NCBI GenBank assembly: GCA_949287985.1
Contig: CASEIN010000065.1
Location: 62,001 to 126,000 of the forward strand
Reading direction: 5' to 3'
Source: Mucispirillum schaedleri
GTDB lineage: Bacteria; Chrysiogenota; Deferribacteres; Deferribacterales; Mucispirillaceae
DNA: 64,000 nucleotides
Position numbers and translations under genes: made by a program. Positions 8,117 to 17,647 of this stretch are shown here, in pieces (the stretch's first letter is position 1; each line of letters opens with the position of its first letter). Under the pieces are notes generated by a model. It made no database searches and was not told where the DNA came from. It worked only from the letters and a program-made list of their open reading frames with translations.

Positions 8117-10756
8117 TTAAATGCCCCTTAATTTATTTGTAATAAGTTTCCTTATAATATCAACAGGATACATTGTTAAAGCCATAATTATAACAACTAT
8201 CCAACCGTTAAGTCCAAACCTTTGGCAGCTAAAGATTTCACCAATAACGCCACCAACACTTACAACAACCACTTGAACTGCAATAATTAAAAACCAGATT
8301 TTTATAAACATTGGGTTTTCTTTTATATGCTCAAAAATATTTATACTGTCGCTTCTTACATTAAATGCATTTACCATAAATGCAAATACAAACATAGCAA
8401 AATAACCAGTGTAGAACTGAGCTTCTGTTTCAAAAAACGGTCTAAAAATCCCTGATTTAAACCAGAAAATACTTAAAAATGTAAGCCATGCACTCATAAT
8501 TAATATCTGCACTGCCATTGGTTTGCTGATAATGCTCTCATCACGTCTTCTAGGTTTATCTCTCATATATTTAGCAAGAGCAGCTTCCCCTGCAAACATA
8601 ATAGAAGCAAGTGCGTCCATACATAAGTTAATCCAAAGTAAGTGTGTAACTTTTAATGGGCTTTTTATACCAATAAATGGGCTTATAGCTGATACTACAA
8701 CAGCTGCCACATTAATCACAAGCTGCATTTTACAAAATTTTAATATGTTTATATATAAAGTTCTGCCATACCATACAGCATTTTTTATGGAGTTAAAGTT
8801 ATCATCTAATATAACAAGTTTGCCAGCTTCTTTTGCCACATCAGTTCCACTTCCCATTGCAAAGCCTACATCTGCTCGTTTTAATGCAGGGCCGTCATTT
8901 ACACCGTCCCCAGTCATACCAACAACTAAATTCATTTCCTGGCATATTTTTACCATACGGCTTTTATCAATAGGCATAGCACGAGAGATTACTCTAATTT
9001 TTGGAAGTATAGCTTTAATTTCATCATCGCTCATTTCATTTAGTTCATTTGATGTTAAAACCATATCATCACTATTTTGGATAAGCCCTGCATCTTTTGC
9101 AATGGCAACGGCTGTTTCTTTCCTATCCCCAGTAATCATAACAACTTGGATACCTGCTTTTTGCACTTCGCTAATAGCTTCTTTTGCTTCAGGGCGAACA
9201 TCATCTCTAATCCCTACAAAACCAATTAATACTATTTCATCAGAAATAACATTTTTTTCCATTTTGTGTGTGCTGTAACCAAAAGCAAGAACTCTCATTG
9301 CTCTATTAGAAAGCTCATTGATTTTTTCATCAATTACTGCCTTATTAATACTTTCAAGTTTACCATCTTCTGATAAATAAAATTTTGCTTTATCTATTAA
9401 TTTTTCAGGAGCACCTTTATAGAATGTTTTTCCAATATTTTCAATATAAGCCTGGCTGAATTTATTGGCACTGTTAAATTCCTGATGTTCTGTAACGCTG
9501 TATTTATCATTACTGTTTATTTGAGTATAAATATCTTCTCCCAAAAATTTTAAAAGTGCTTTATCTGTCATATTTCCACCGATTATATTGTGGGAAGAAT
9601 CAAACATAGCACCAGTATTTTTACCAATACATAAGCTTAAAGCTTCTTTTATAGCTTCATTATTTTTATAATCTATTGCTTTTGCATTACCTGTAAAGAA
9701 ATCAACTACTTCAAGCTGACCTTTTGTAATAGTTCCTGTTTTATCACTAAATAATATGTTTAATGAACCAGCTGTTTCAATACCAATAGATTTCCTTACT
9801 AAAACATTAACTCTTAAAAGTTTGCCAGTATTTTGCATTAACACAAGGGCAATAACAAGGGGAAGTCCTTCAGGAACGGCACAAACTATAATTGTAACAG
9901 CAATAGCCAAAGCCGTCATTATATCTCCAAGCACAACAAATATATCTTGTGAGAAATATGAACTTATGCCACCTGCTTGTAAAATATAGAATATGAAATA
10001 AGCTAAGGCAATAACGACTGCACCAATATAACCAAATATAGATATTTGATGAGCTAAATTATTAAGTTTAACTTTTAATGGAGAATCTGGCTCTTTTTCT
10101 TCCATATCTTTAGCCATTTGCCCCATCATAGTAGCTTCACCCACTCTTTGAACCTGCATAACACCTTCGCCGTCTAAAACAACAGCACCTCTAAAAAGGC
10201 TGTGTTTATCAACAAAAGTATCCCCAGAGATTTTTTCAGGAAGCACAAAATTTTCGTTAGCTGTTTTTTTACACTCTTCAGCTTCACCGTTTAGGACACT
10301 GTTATCTACATCAATATCGCCATTATATAATATACCGTCAGCTGCTATTTTATCACCAGCATGGAGTATAACCATATCACCAACAACAATATCATCAATT
10401 TCAATAACTTGGATACCACCATTTCTATAAACTTTAGCAGTATCTTTTTTCTGTGATGCTTTTAGTTTTCTATAAGCATTATCGTTTGATACACTTGTTT
10501 TTGCAGAAACTAAGTTTACAAGCAGCACAGCAACAATTGTTCCCACAGGTTCATACCAGTGGCTGTGCCCTAATGCAAACATTAAAAGCATAAGAGCTGC
10601 AATAACACATAAAACCCTTATCATAGGGTCTTGAAAGCCTTCTATAAAAGCTTGGAAAAATGTAACTGGTTCTGCTTCTTTAATAGCGTTAGAACCATAC
10701 TTTTGTCTACTCTCCTCAACTTGAGCGTCTGTTAAACCTAATATTTTCTTTTCCAT
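8117..10756 (-). CDS. P-type Ca2+ ATPase (PMCA-like, IIB type)
   Basis: The 879-residue integral membrane pump should move Ca2+ out of the cytoplasm. Visible are the N-terminal cation-ATPase domain, M4 CAVPEGLPLVIAL (ion-binding Glu), the phosphorylation motif SDKTGTITKGQ (Asp338), a KGAPEK nucleotide-binding segment, MITGDRKETA, TGDGVNDGPALKRADVGFAMG (hinge) and M6 NLCMDALASIMFAGE, which is PMCA-like. The actuator motif usually written TGES reads NGEA here; the key Glu is kept. ATG 10756 (AAGG upstream) is preferred to TTG 10762. It sits in the place where terC is often found in Ter operons, next to three TerD proteins that bind Ca2+. Confidence 0.93.
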   Translation of the reverse strand: MEKKILGLTDAQVEESRQKYGSNAIKEAEPVTFFQAFIEGFQDPMIRVLCVIAALMLLMFALGHSHWYEPVGTIVAVLLVNLVSAKTSVSNDNAYRKLKASQKKDTAKVYRNGGIQVIEIDDIVVGDMVILHAGDKIAADGILYNGDIDVDNSVLNGEAEECKKTANENFVLPEKISGDTFVDKHSLFRGAVVLDGEGVMQVQRVGEATMMGQMAKDMEEKEPDSPLKVKLNNLAHQISIFGYIGAVVIALAYFIFYILQAGGISSYFSQDIFVVLGDIMTALAIAVTIIVCAVPEGLPLVIALVLMQNTGKLLRVNVLVRKSIGIETAGSLNILFSDKTGTITKGQLEVVDFFTGNAKAIDYKNNEAIKEALSLCIGKNTGAMFDSSHNIIGGNMTDKALLKFLGEDIYTQINSNDKYSVTEHQEFNSANKFSQAYIENIGKTFYKGAPEKLIDKAKFYLSEDGKLESINKAVIDEKINELSNRAMRVLAFGYSTHKMEKNVISDEIVLIGFVGIRDDVRPEAKEAISEVQKAGIQVVMITGDRKETAVAIAKDAGLIQNSDDMVLTSNELNEMSDDEIKAILPKIRVISRAMPIDKSRMVKICQEMNLVVGMTGDGVNDGPALKRADVGFAMGSGTDVAKEAGKLVILDDNFNSIKNAVWYGRTLYINILKFCKMQLVINVAAVVVSAISPFIGIKSPLKVTHLLWINLCMDALASIMFAGEAALAKYMRDKPRRRDESIISKPMAVQILIMSAWLTFLSIFWFKSGIFRPFFETEAQFYTGYFAMFVFAFMVNAFNVRSDSINIFEHIKENPMFIKIWFLIIAVQVVVVSVGGVIGEIFSCQRFGLNGWIVVIIMALTMYPVDIIRKLITNKLRGI

Positions 10757-10837
10757 ATTCAACCTTAAATATTTTAGATATAAAAACTTTATTTTTTACG
10801 AAAATTATCCTGCATAAAATATGCAGGATAAAGTAGT

Positions 10838-11440
10838 TTATGAAAATCTTGCAACAAGTTCTTTTAACCCAGGATCTTGTGTTCCCTGCCCTAATGCATT
10901 GAACTTCCATTCTCCTTCGTTTCTATATACTTCACCGAAAATCATAGCAGTCATATTGCTGTAATCATCAGTTAAATTAAATCTTAAAACTTCAGAGTTA
11001 TCTCTTGAGTCTACAAGTCTAATAAAAGCGTTTTGAATCATTCCAAAATGTTGTTTTCTGCTAACTGCACTATATATATTAACAACAAATACAAGTTTAT
11101 TATAATCTGCTGGAACAGATGATAAATTAATAATGATTTGTTCATCATCACCGTCACCATCTCCAGTTAAGTTATCACCTAAATGCTGAACAGAGCCAGA
11201 TGGGTGTTTTAAATTACCAAAATATACTATATCTTGTGCACTTGTAATCTTATCATCTTTAAGCATAAGAACAGATGCATCACAGTCTATATTTGGTGTG
11301 CTTGAGAAAATAGACGATAAAAACCCTTTTTTTTCACCTGCTGGTTTTGCGTCCCAGCCTAAGCCTATAACAATTCTGTCTAAACCAGCTTTTTCTTTAC
11401 TAAGACTAACTTTTTGTCCTTTCGTTAAACTTACTGCCAT
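10838..11440 (-). CDS. TerD-family calcium-binding stress protein (third copy)
   Basis: The 200-residue cytoplasmic beta-sandwich protein belongs to the TerD/TerE family. The N terminus MAVSLTKGQKVSLSK and the acidic Ca2+-binding motif DGDGDDEQI near the middle are diagnostic. It differs from the other two copies by a longer, Ser-rich insertion (KKGFLSSIFSS) before the first acidic site, where DLDS or DLDA becomes DCDA, so its metal site may be modified. It ends in ARFS rather than the NYGxETE tail of the others. It lies in one operon with two paralogues and a Ca2+ pump. Confidence 0.93.
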   Translation of the reverse strand: MAVSLTKGQKVSLSKEKAGLDRIVIGLGWDAKPAGEKKGFLSSIFSSTPNIDCDASVLMLKDDKITSAQDIVYFGNLKHPSGSVQHLGDNLTGDGDGDDEQIIINLSSVPADYNKLVFVVNIYSAVSRKQHFGMIQNAFIRLVDSRDNSEVLRFNLTDDYSNMTAMIFGEVYRNEGEWKFNALGQGTQDPGLKELVARFS

Positions 11441-11487
11441 ATAAGCCTCCTTTTAAATTACAGTATAAATTTATTTTTAATATATAA

Positions 11488-12069
11488 TTATTCAGTTTCA
11501 ACGCCATAATTAGCACAAAGAGCTGCAAGGCCACCTTGGAAACCACTGCCAATAGCATTAAATTTCCATTCTCCATTGTGACGGTAGATTTCTCCAAATA
11601 CTGCAGCAGTTTCAATAGAGAAATCTTCCCCTAAATCATACCTTAACAATTCTTCATTGTTATCAGCATTATATATTCTTACATATGAATTATTAACTTG
11701 ACCAAAGTTTTGGTTTCTTTCTTCTGCTTCGTAAATTGTAACAGTAAATACAATCTTAGAAATATTTGCAGGAACTAAAGCTAAATCAATTTTAATAAGC
11801 TCATCATCACCGTCGCCTGCACCAGTTCTATTATCGCCTAAATGCTCAACAGCACCACTTGGGTGTTTTAAGTTACCAAAAAATACAAAATCATTTGAAG
11901 ATGTAACTTTACCATTATCTGCAATTAAAAATGCAGCAGAGTCTAAATCAAAACTACCACCAGTATCAAACTTATTAATATCCCAGCCAATACCAACATA
12001 TAAATTTTTTAATCCGGGATTTCCTTTATTTAGGCTAACTTTTTCACCTTTTTTTAAACTTACAGGCAT
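11488..12069 (-). CDS. terD: TerD-family calcium-binding stress protein (second copy)
   Basis: The 193-residue TerD domain protein begins [15 protein letters not shown]. It carries both conserved acidic clusters, SFDLDSAAF and [15 protein letters not shown], which coordinate Ca2+ in solved TerD structures. ATG 12069 is chosen because GGAGG lies six bases upstream; the longer frame starting at 12081 includes that ribosome-binding site as codons. It is closely similar to the upstream copy over its whole length, including the NYGxETE tail, so the two are recent paralogues. It is cytoplasmic or membrane-associated and probably works with TelA. Confidence 0.94.
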   Translation of the reverse strand: MPVSLKKGEKVSLNKGNPGLKNLYVGIGWDINKFDTGGSFDLDSAAFLIADNGKVTSSNDFVFFGNLKHPSGAVEHLGDNRTGAGDGDDELIKIDLALVPANISKIVFTVTIYEAEERNQNFGQVNNSYVRIYNADNNEELLRYDLGEDFSIETAAVFGEIYRHNGEWKFNAIGSGFQGGLAALCANYGVETE

Positions 12070-12093
12070 AATAACCTCCAAAAATAAAATTTT

Positions 12094-12675
12094 TTATTCT
12101 GTTTCAATACCATAGTTATGGCAAAGGGCAGCAAGCCCACCTTGAAAGCCACTACCAACAGCATTAAATTTCCATTCACCATTGTGACGATATATTTCTC
12201 CAACTACTAAAGCAGTTTCAATAGAGAAATCTTCCCCTAAATCATACCTAACTATTTCTTCATTGCTATTAGTATCTAATATATGAATATAAGCATTGCT
12301 AACCTGCCCAAAATTTTGGTGGCGTTTATCTGCTTCATATATTGTAACAGTAAAAGCGATTTTAGAAATATTTGCAGGAACTAAGCTTAAATCAACTATA
12401 ATTTGTTCATCATCACCATCACCTGCACCAGTTCTATTATCACCAGTATGTTCCACAGCACCTGAAGCGTGTTTTAAATTACTGTAAAAGATAAAATCTT
12501 CTGGCACAGTAGTTTTACCACTATCATTTAATAAAAATGCAGAGGCATCAAGGTCAAAATCTGCATTGCCGTCATATTTATTAGTATCCCAGCCAAGCCC
12601 AACAATAACTTTTTTAAGTCCTGGATTTGTTTTTGTTAAATCAACCTTTTGTCCTTTAGAAAGATTAATTGCCAT
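12094..12675 (-). CDS. terD: TerD-family calcium-binding stress protein (first copy)
   Basis: The 193-residue protein starts [15 protein letters not shown], with acidic sites [11 protein letters not shown] and [15 protein letters not shown]. It has full-length TerD family size with no extra domains. An AGGAGG ribosome-binding site precedes the ATG. It follows telA by 9 bp and precedes its nearest paralogue by 24 bp. TerD proteins are linked to tellurite resistance, phage resistance and general envelope stress; the sequence alone does not say which applies here. Confidence 0.94.
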   Translation of the reverse strand: MAINLSKGQKVDLTKTNPGLKKVIVGLGWDTNKYDGNADFDLDASAFLLNDSGKTTVPEDFIFYSNLKHASGAVEHTGDNRTGAGDGDDEQIIVDLSLVPANISKIAFTVTIYEADKRHQNFGQVSNAYIHILDTNSNEEIVRYDLGEDFSIETALVVGEIYRHNGEWKFNAVGSGFQGGLAALCHNYGIETE

Positions 12676-12684
12676 TTTTACCTC

Positions 12685-13848
12685 CTATTTGTTAGCAGTG
12701 CTATTTTGATGGAATTTTTCTTCAAATTCTTTTTTAATTACTTCAAGCCTTGCAGTTTCTTCCTCTCTTTTTCTTTTAGCATCTTCTTGGATTTGGCGAG
12801 TATCTGTAATACCCTGCATAATAGTTTTCCAAGTCTGCTCTAATGTTTCTATTTTTATAGAGCTGCCTGAGGCAAGTGCCGCTGTTTGTTTTGCCTGTTC
12901 TGCTGTATTTTGTGCATTACGTATAAGCATTTCATTAGTTTTTGCATCAAGAGCAGATAATGCTTCTGCCTGTATTTTTTGGCGTTTTAAAAGTATAGCT
13001 TGTGCTAATGACTGCTTAAATATAGGAAGTGTAATAATAAAAGCAGAATTTATTTTTCTAACTAAATTCATATTGCTAAATGCAGTAGTTTTAAGCATAG
13101 GAATAGACTGCATAGCCACATTTTCTGCAATACGTAAGTCATGAGTTCTTTGTTCTAAAAGCATTTTAGACTGGTTTAAGCTTGTAATATCCATTTGAAT
13201 AGCATTATCCCCAGTTTTTTCAAACTCTGCCTGCCTTTCTTGAATATGTTTTTCTATTTCTTTTACGCCTTGCTCGCCAGCAAGAATATATTTAACTAAA
13301 TCATGATAATATGCTAAGTTAGTTTGAAACATCTCTTCTAAACTACGATTAGATTCTTTAATTTCAGCTTCATATTTTTTAAGCTGCACAAAGATTTTAT
13401 CAACTTCATCGCCCATAGTTTGATATTTTTCTAATATTTTATCCATCTGTTTACGAAGGCTTGAGAATATTTTACCAAAAAAACCTGGATTATCTTTAAT
13501 CTCTTTAATATCAAACTTATCCATTATTTTAGAAAGTGCATTTAACATTTCACCAGAATCATTAATCTGGCTCATATTCATGCTTCTAACAACAGCATCA
13601 GAACATTTTGCTATTTCATCAGCTGCCTGGCTGCCAAAGGATACAATACTATCCATATTATATACTTCTATTTGGCTAACTAATTTATCCACTTCTGCTG
13701 AATTTGTGTATTTTTCAGCCATTTCTTTTCTATCTTGAACAATATCAAATGGAGCAACACTTGTTTCCTGTTCGTTTACTGTAGTAGTTGCTGCGTTTTG
13801 GTTTTGTGTAGTAGTTGAACTTGTAGGTTGATTAAAATTTAATGCCAT
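12685..13848 (-). CDS. telA: TelA/KlaA-type toxic anion resistance protein
   Basis: The 387-residue, mostly alpha-helical protein with long coiled-coil segments is typical of the TelA (toxic anion resistance) family. Recognisable blocks are FFGKIFSSLRKQMDKILEKYQTMGDEVDKIF, the YILAGEQGVKEIEKHI region and the C-terminal ETLEQTWKTIMQGITDTRQIQEDAK. The first 35 residues are Thr/Gln/Asn-rich and probably disordered. It is the first gene of the minus-strand Ter operon, with CGGAGAGGA upstream of the ATG. TelA proteins occur with TerD and are thought to act in envelope stress; the molecular activity is unknown. Confidence 0.92.
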   Translation of the reverse strand: MALNFNQPTSSTTTQNQNAATTTVNEQETSVAPFDIVQDRKEMAEKYTNSAEVDKLVSQIEVYNMDSIVSFGSQAADEIAKCSDAVVRSMNMSQINDSGEMLNALSKIMDKFDIKEIKDNPGFFGKIFSSLRKQMDKILEKYQTMGDEVDKIFVQLKKYEAEIKESNRSLEEMFQTNLAYYHDLVKYILAGEQGVKEIEKHIQERQAEFEKTGDNAIQMDITSLNQSKMLLEQRTHDLRIAENVAMQSIPMLKTTAFSNMNLVRKINSAFIITLPIFKQSLAQAILLKRQKIQAEALSALDAKTNEMLIRNAQNTAEQAKQTAALASGSSIKIETLEQTWKTIMQGITDTRQIQEDAKRKREEETARLEVIKKEFEEKFHQNSTANK

Positions 13849-14258
13849 AATTTTCCTCTCCGTTTTAATATAACTCCAATTAATTTATTATATATCTTAC
13901 AAAAAATCAATAAGTTTTTCATAAGTGTAAAAGTAATAATATAGTTAAATTTATCAGTATGTTAGAAAGTTGTATTTATCAAATTTTAACATATACAGCA
14001 TGTGAGTTTGTATATATTTAATTAATATGTAAGAGAATAAACAGGCTCAAAATAAAAATTATTAATTATCTTTAAATTTAAAGCAGTAAATCTTCATTAA
14101 ATTAACCTATTGATTAAATTTGGAATATTATAAAAGTTTATGTTGTATTAAGAGCCTAGTAAAACAGGGCTAGTGAATTTGCAAGGACATTTTTCTCACC
14201 TGTATAAGAAAAAATAAAAAAGTAACTGAAAAGTATTATTATACTAGTGAAATACTAG
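13849..14258. other. Intergenic region between two minus-strand operons
   Basis: About 410 bp of AT-rich DNA. It should hold the Ter operon control region near 13887-13960. I see no ORF, RNA gene or repeat in the rest. Confidence 0.5.
13887..13913 (-). promoter_or_regulatory. Candidate promoter of the Ter operon
   Basis: On the minus strand a perfect TATAAT (13887-13892) lies 39 bp before the telA start, with TTATTG (13908-13913) 15 bp upstream or TTGATT at a 12-bp distance. The -10 is good, but the -35 and spacing are poor. Confidence 0.35.
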
Positions 14259-14301
14259 CAAAAAATTCTGCTGAAAATAAGTGACTTATATCAGCAGAAT
14301 C
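14259..14301 (-). terminator. Rho-independent terminator of the barrel-protein operon
   Basis: In minus orientation a stem of ATTCTGCTGA pairs with TCAGCAGAAT, extended by TATAAGT/CTTATTT pairing, and is followed by six T. It lies 10 bp after the stop of the second barrel gene. Confidence 0.9.
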
Positions 14302-14310
14302 TTATATGTA

Positions 14311-15435
14311 TTATCTTTTTGTAACAGGTATATTATATGTAAAGTTAAAACTTAATGTTTGGTCGTATCTGCCACCAACTTCTCCAGTTTCTGTTAAAAA
14401 TACGCCGTTTATAAATCCAAGTGATAAGCTTATGCCGTTACTAAATACAAATTCTTTTTTAACATTTAGCCCTGCATAAAAAGGCACTCTAAAAAATGGG
14501 TCACCTTCCACGCTGATAAATCTATGGTCATTATTTAAATACCAGCCTGAAACAAAAACTAAAGGTTCTATTTCAAACCAGTTTTTTACAGGTATTGTGC
14601 CGCGAAGATATATACCATGTCCAAACTGAGTAACATTATTATCCCTGTCAGGTATATTATAGCTTGCAAGGTATAAGATAGATAACCATTTACTATTAAT
14701 ACCAATAGCACCAGTATAGTTTTCTGTAATAGAAGGTGTTCTTTCTCCAGTTGTTGTGTTTACTACCAGTGGAAATTCGTGTCCTCCATTATGCCAGTAG
14801 TGAACAGCAAAATATGGTGTAAATATAGGAGATACAAAATCTAAAGCATAAGTTAAACCTACATCAAAACGTTCTCTATGGCGTTCTGTGTGAAGTATCT
14901 GCCAGTTCATATAAACTTCACCTCTACCACCTTTAAACCATTCAAAAGATGCACCATATTCATAATAACCATGTGTTAATTTATCATTATATTTATATGT
15001 TTCTGGTCCATCTTTAATCAGTGTATTATCTATGGTAGAACGGACAACTGGAGTCATATCCATAAGTGGATCACGAATTGGGGAAGGCAAGTTATGACCA
15101 CCTTTTAATGTGCCTATTCTCAACTGCACTGCATCGTTGCCTATTCTTGAAGTTACAATAGGAAAAAAACGAACATTATCAGGAAATTCAAATGTAAAAG
15201 GTAAAAGCACTGCCATACCTAAATCTACATCAATAAGTTCATTAAATTTAATTTTAAAAGATGCCTCTGTAAAGTTTTCAAAATAAGTTAAAGTAGTTCT
15301 AGTTTCTTCCCACTGAGTATTTTCGCCATTATAAGCATATGAGCTTGTAAAAAGGTTAAAATCTACCTCAGGTGCTGCAACAGCAAAATTATTAAACATA
15401 ATTAATAGAGTAACAATTAATAAAAGTCTTTTCAT
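14311..15435 (-). CDS. Predicted outer-membrane beta-barrel protein
   Basis: The 374-residue protein has a clear Sec signal peptide (MKRLLLIVTLLIMFNNFAVA, cleavage before APEVDF). Alternating hydrophobic strands and aromatic girdles follow, ending in a strand (LSFNFTYNIPVTKR) like a barrel closing strand. No family is recognised. Its ATG overlaps the stop codon of the upstream barrel gene (TAATG), so the two are translationally coupled and may form one complex or a two-part porin. Repeated phrases such as YWHNGGHEFPL suggest a surface loop. Function is unknown; an outer-membrane channel is the simplest reading. Confidence 0.75.
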   Translation of the reverse strand: MKRLLLIVTLLIMFNNFAVAAPEVDFNLFTSSYAYNGENTQWEETRTTLTYFENFTEASFKIKFNELIDVDLGMAVLLPFTFEFPDNVRFFPIVTSRIGNDAVQLRIGTLKGGHNLPSPIRDPLMDMTPVVRSTIDNTLIKDGPETYKYNDKLTHGYYEYGASFEWFKGGRGEVYMNWQILHTERHRERFDVGLTYALDFVSPIFTPYFAVHYWHNGGHEFPLVVNTTTGERTPSITENYTGAIGINSKWLSILYLASYNIPDRDNNVTQFGHGIYLRGTIPVKNWFEIEPLVFVSGWYLNNDHRFISVEGDPFFRVPFYAGLNVKKEFVFSNGISLSLGFINGVFLTETGEVGGRYDQTLSFNFTYNIPVTKR

Positions 15436-16598
15436 TAGAACTTAATTCCCCCTGCAATATAATATCTTCCGTCTGTAGAACCTTGAAAACCTAAAGTAAA
15501 TTCAGCTGTTGCTGCTTGAAATTTACCATATATGGCATATTCTAAATATGCTCTAGTAACTCCATCTCTAACTTGTATAATTTCACGAAGTGCTAAATTT
15601 AGCATATAATATTCTATAGACTGTTCTAACCTAACATAGTGAGCATCTGGAGCAAAATTGGAAGTATCACCTGTAAAACTAGCCTGTGGAATTTCTCTTA
15701 TATCATTTTCACGCCATGTGTATTCTGCAATAGCATTTACCCATAGTTTATTATTTAAAAATGGGTATCTAAAAGTTGTTGAAACCTGCACTAAAGAGCT
15801 TGAAAGCTCATTTGTCCAGCTTCTAGGAGCATTTCTATTTTCATGAGCATATAAAAACCTATACTCCATATTAGGAAGATTAAATTTTGCAAGCACTGCT
15901 TTTGGTATGCCGTGCATAAAGTCCCCTTGAGAGTATGCTATTTCATAATGTTTGCCAATAAAACCAACCCTAATACCAGCACCATTCATATTCTGTGGCA
16001 GGTAATAGCCTGGTATATCTGTATAAAAGGCAGCATCTTTATTAAATACATCTAATGTAGTATCATAATAATGTGGCATAAGCATAAAAGTATTTGTATT
16101 AATATCAAATGTTGCTCTTCCTCTAACTGCAACTAATATTCTATCTAAAAATATGGCTTGAACACCACCATCATATAAACCAACGTTACCTTTAATGTAT
16201 CCATAATCTTTTTCAGGTAAATGAGTATCAAAATATCCGTTTGCTGTAATAAAGCCTGTAAGCTGAACATAATCATTGTGAAATGTTTGACCTAATGTAG
16301 CATACATTTCTCGCATATTAAATGTGTTTGCAGGTATGGAATAAGTAAAATTAGATGTTAAGTGAAACTCAATTGGGTATTTTTGGAAAAAACCAAGTGA
16401 CTCATTATCAGCATCAGGAAGCACTCTTTTATAGTCATCTCTAATAAAATCAGGCTTTATATACTGGGGCAGTGTATTATTTTTTTCTGCCTGCCTTGAA
16501 ATAAAAAAATCATAAGCCGATGGATAATCATAAGCATATGAAGAAGTTGTTAAAATAGTAGATAATAAAAATAATGATAAAATGCACAGTTTTTTCAT
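15435..16598 (-). CDS. Predicted outer-membrane protein, first gene of the pair
   Basis: The 387-residue protein has a signal peptide (MKKLCILSLFLLSTILTTSSYA, cleavage before YDYPSAYDF). Many amphipathic beta strands follow, ending in a Gly-rich strand with a terminal Phe (YYIAGGIKF), the usual C-terminal signature recognised by the BAM complex. ATG 16598 is chosen because it gives the signal peptide and has AGGGG upstream; the longer frame would add a non-signal extension. A near-consensus promoter lies just upstream. No known family is recognised. Confidence 0.78.
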   Translation of the reverse strand: MKKLCILSLFLLSTILTTSSYAYDYPSAYDFFISRQAEKNNTLPQYIKPDFIRDDYKRVLPDADNESLGFFQKYPIEFHLTSNFTYSIPANTFNMREMYATLGQTFHNDYVQLTGFITANGYFDTHLPEKDYGYIKGNVGLYDGGVQAIFLDRILVAVRGRATFDINTNTFMLMPHYYDTTLDVFNKDAAFYTDIPGYYLPQNMNGAGIRVGFIGKHYEIAYSQGDFMHGIPKAVLAKFNLPNMEYRFLYAHENRNAPRSWTNELSSSLVQVSTTFRYPFLNNKLWVNAIAEYTWRENDIREIPQASFTGDTSNFAPDAHYVRLEQSIEYYMLNLALREIIQVRDGVTRAYLEYAIYGKFQAATAEFTLGFQGSTDGRYYIAGGIKF

Positions 16599-16626
16599 AA
16601 ATTGCCCCTTAAAAATCAGTGGTGTT

Positions 16627-16654
16627 ATTATATATTGCACAAATCAAATGTCAA
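16627..16654 (-). promoter_or_regulatory. Consensus sigma70-type promoter of the barrel operon
   Basis: On the minus strand TTGACA (16649-16654), a 16-bp spacer and TATAAT (16627-16632) match both consensus hexamers exactly. They lie about 29 bp before the start codon, so strong constitutive expression of the two barrel proteins is expected. Confidence 0.88.
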
Positions 16655-16711
16655 GGAAATTTATATATAAATTTTATCTTGACAAAATAAGTAAAAATAT
16701 GAAAATACATT

Positions 16712-17548
16712 ATGCAAAAAATCAGAATAATTATATTAATTTTACTTCTTTTTATTATATCTGGCTGTGAAAAATATTTTTTCTATCCTCAAAAAATATT
16801 ATACTATATGCCTGAAACATGTATGTATTCACCTGAAAATATTTTAGTGGAAACAGATAAGGGGAAAAGGCTGCATGGCTGGTATTTTAGAACAAAGGTA
16901 AAAAACCCTAAAGGCACAATATTTTTCTTACATGGTAATTCTAATAATATAAGCACAGAAAGTGTAGGTATGGTGTGGGTAATAGATAAAGGGTATAATC
17001 TTTTAACCTTTGATTACAGGGGGTATGGTCTTTCAGAAGGAAAGCCAGATATTGCAGGTGTGCTTGATGATGGATTAGAGTTTGTAGATGCCATAATGAA
17101 AGATAATATGGTAGATAAAAGAAATATGATAATTCATGGGCAAAGTTTAGGTGGTGCTGTTGCTTCCCATATTGCAGCATTTTCTCCATATGCTGATAAG
17201 TTTAAAGTGCTTGTATTAGAATCAACTTTTACATCTTGGAGAAGTGTATCAAAAGAGATAGCTTCAAAAAACTTTTTTACATGGGCTTGGCAGTATCCTA
17301 TTAGCTGGGGGATACCATCAAAGTATTCGTCAGTTGAAAATATCCGTAATAGTAAAATAAAAAATACTATAATAATTCATTCTAAAAAAGATGAAATGAT
17401 AGGCTATAAAAATGCTGAAACTTTATATACAAATGCACACAACAAAAAAGTAATGTTATTTGATGATTTTTCACCTCATGCAGCAATTATGCAGAACCCA
17501 AGAATACAAAAAGAATATATTAAAGAATTAGAAAAATTAATAAAATAA
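16712..17548 (+). CDS. Lipoprotein alpha/beta hydrolase
   Basis: The 278-residue protein starts with a lipoprotein signal (hydrophobic stretch, then IISGC with the lipid-bearing Cys19; Glu at +2 argues for outer-membrane sorting). An alpha/beta hydrolase fold of the YfhR/ABHD13 type follows: LHGNSNN (oxyanion region), GQSLGG with nucleophile Ser145, HSKKDEMIG (acid) and DDFSPHAAI (catalytic His). A serine esterase or peptidase acting in the periplasm is likely; the substrate is unknown. There is no good Shine-Dalgarno sequence, and a TTGACA at 16679 would place transcription start almost at the ATG. It is divergent from the barrel operon. Confidence 0.85.
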   Translation: MQKIRIIILILLLFIISGCEKYFFYPQKILYYMPETCMYSPENILVETDKGKRLHGWYFRTKVKNPKGTIFFLHGNSNNISTESVGMVWVIDKGYNLLTFDYRGYGLSEGKPDIAGVLDDGLEFVDAIMKDNMVDKRNMIIHGQSLGGAVASHIAAFSPYADKFKVLVLESTFTSWRSVSKEIASKNFFTWAWQYPISWGIPSKYSSVENIRNSKIKNTIIIHSKKDEMIGYKNAETLYTNAHNKKVMLFDDFSPHAAIMQNPRIQKEYIKELEKLIK

Positions 17549-17590
17549 ATAAAAATTGAAAGAAAATAATAGTTATTATCATTATTTTTA

Positions 17591-17617
17591 TTGACAACGG
17601 CAATTTAATTGTATACT
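17591..17617 (+). promoter_or_regulatory. Promoter of the DUF3015 gene
   Basis: TTGACA (17591-17596) and TATACT (17612-17617), spaced 15 bp, about 30 bp before the start codon. The -35 is consensus, the -10 differs by one base and the spacer is short. Confidence 0.65.
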
Positions 17618-17647
17618 TTAGAACATTAATTATAGTAGGAGTTACTT

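Noticed and set aside
8523-9278. A 251-codon open frame on the plus strand opposite the Ca2+ ATPase gene
   Set aside because: It is a Ser/Ile/Thr-rich antisense shadow of a clear P-type ATPase gene, without ribosome-binding site or known motifs.
16679-16707. TTGACA before the lipoprotein hydrolase gene as a promoter
   Set aside because: The -35 is perfect, but a -10 at the right distance (AAAATA) is poor and would put the transcript start at or after the ATG. A leaderless message is possible but not supported enough to list.
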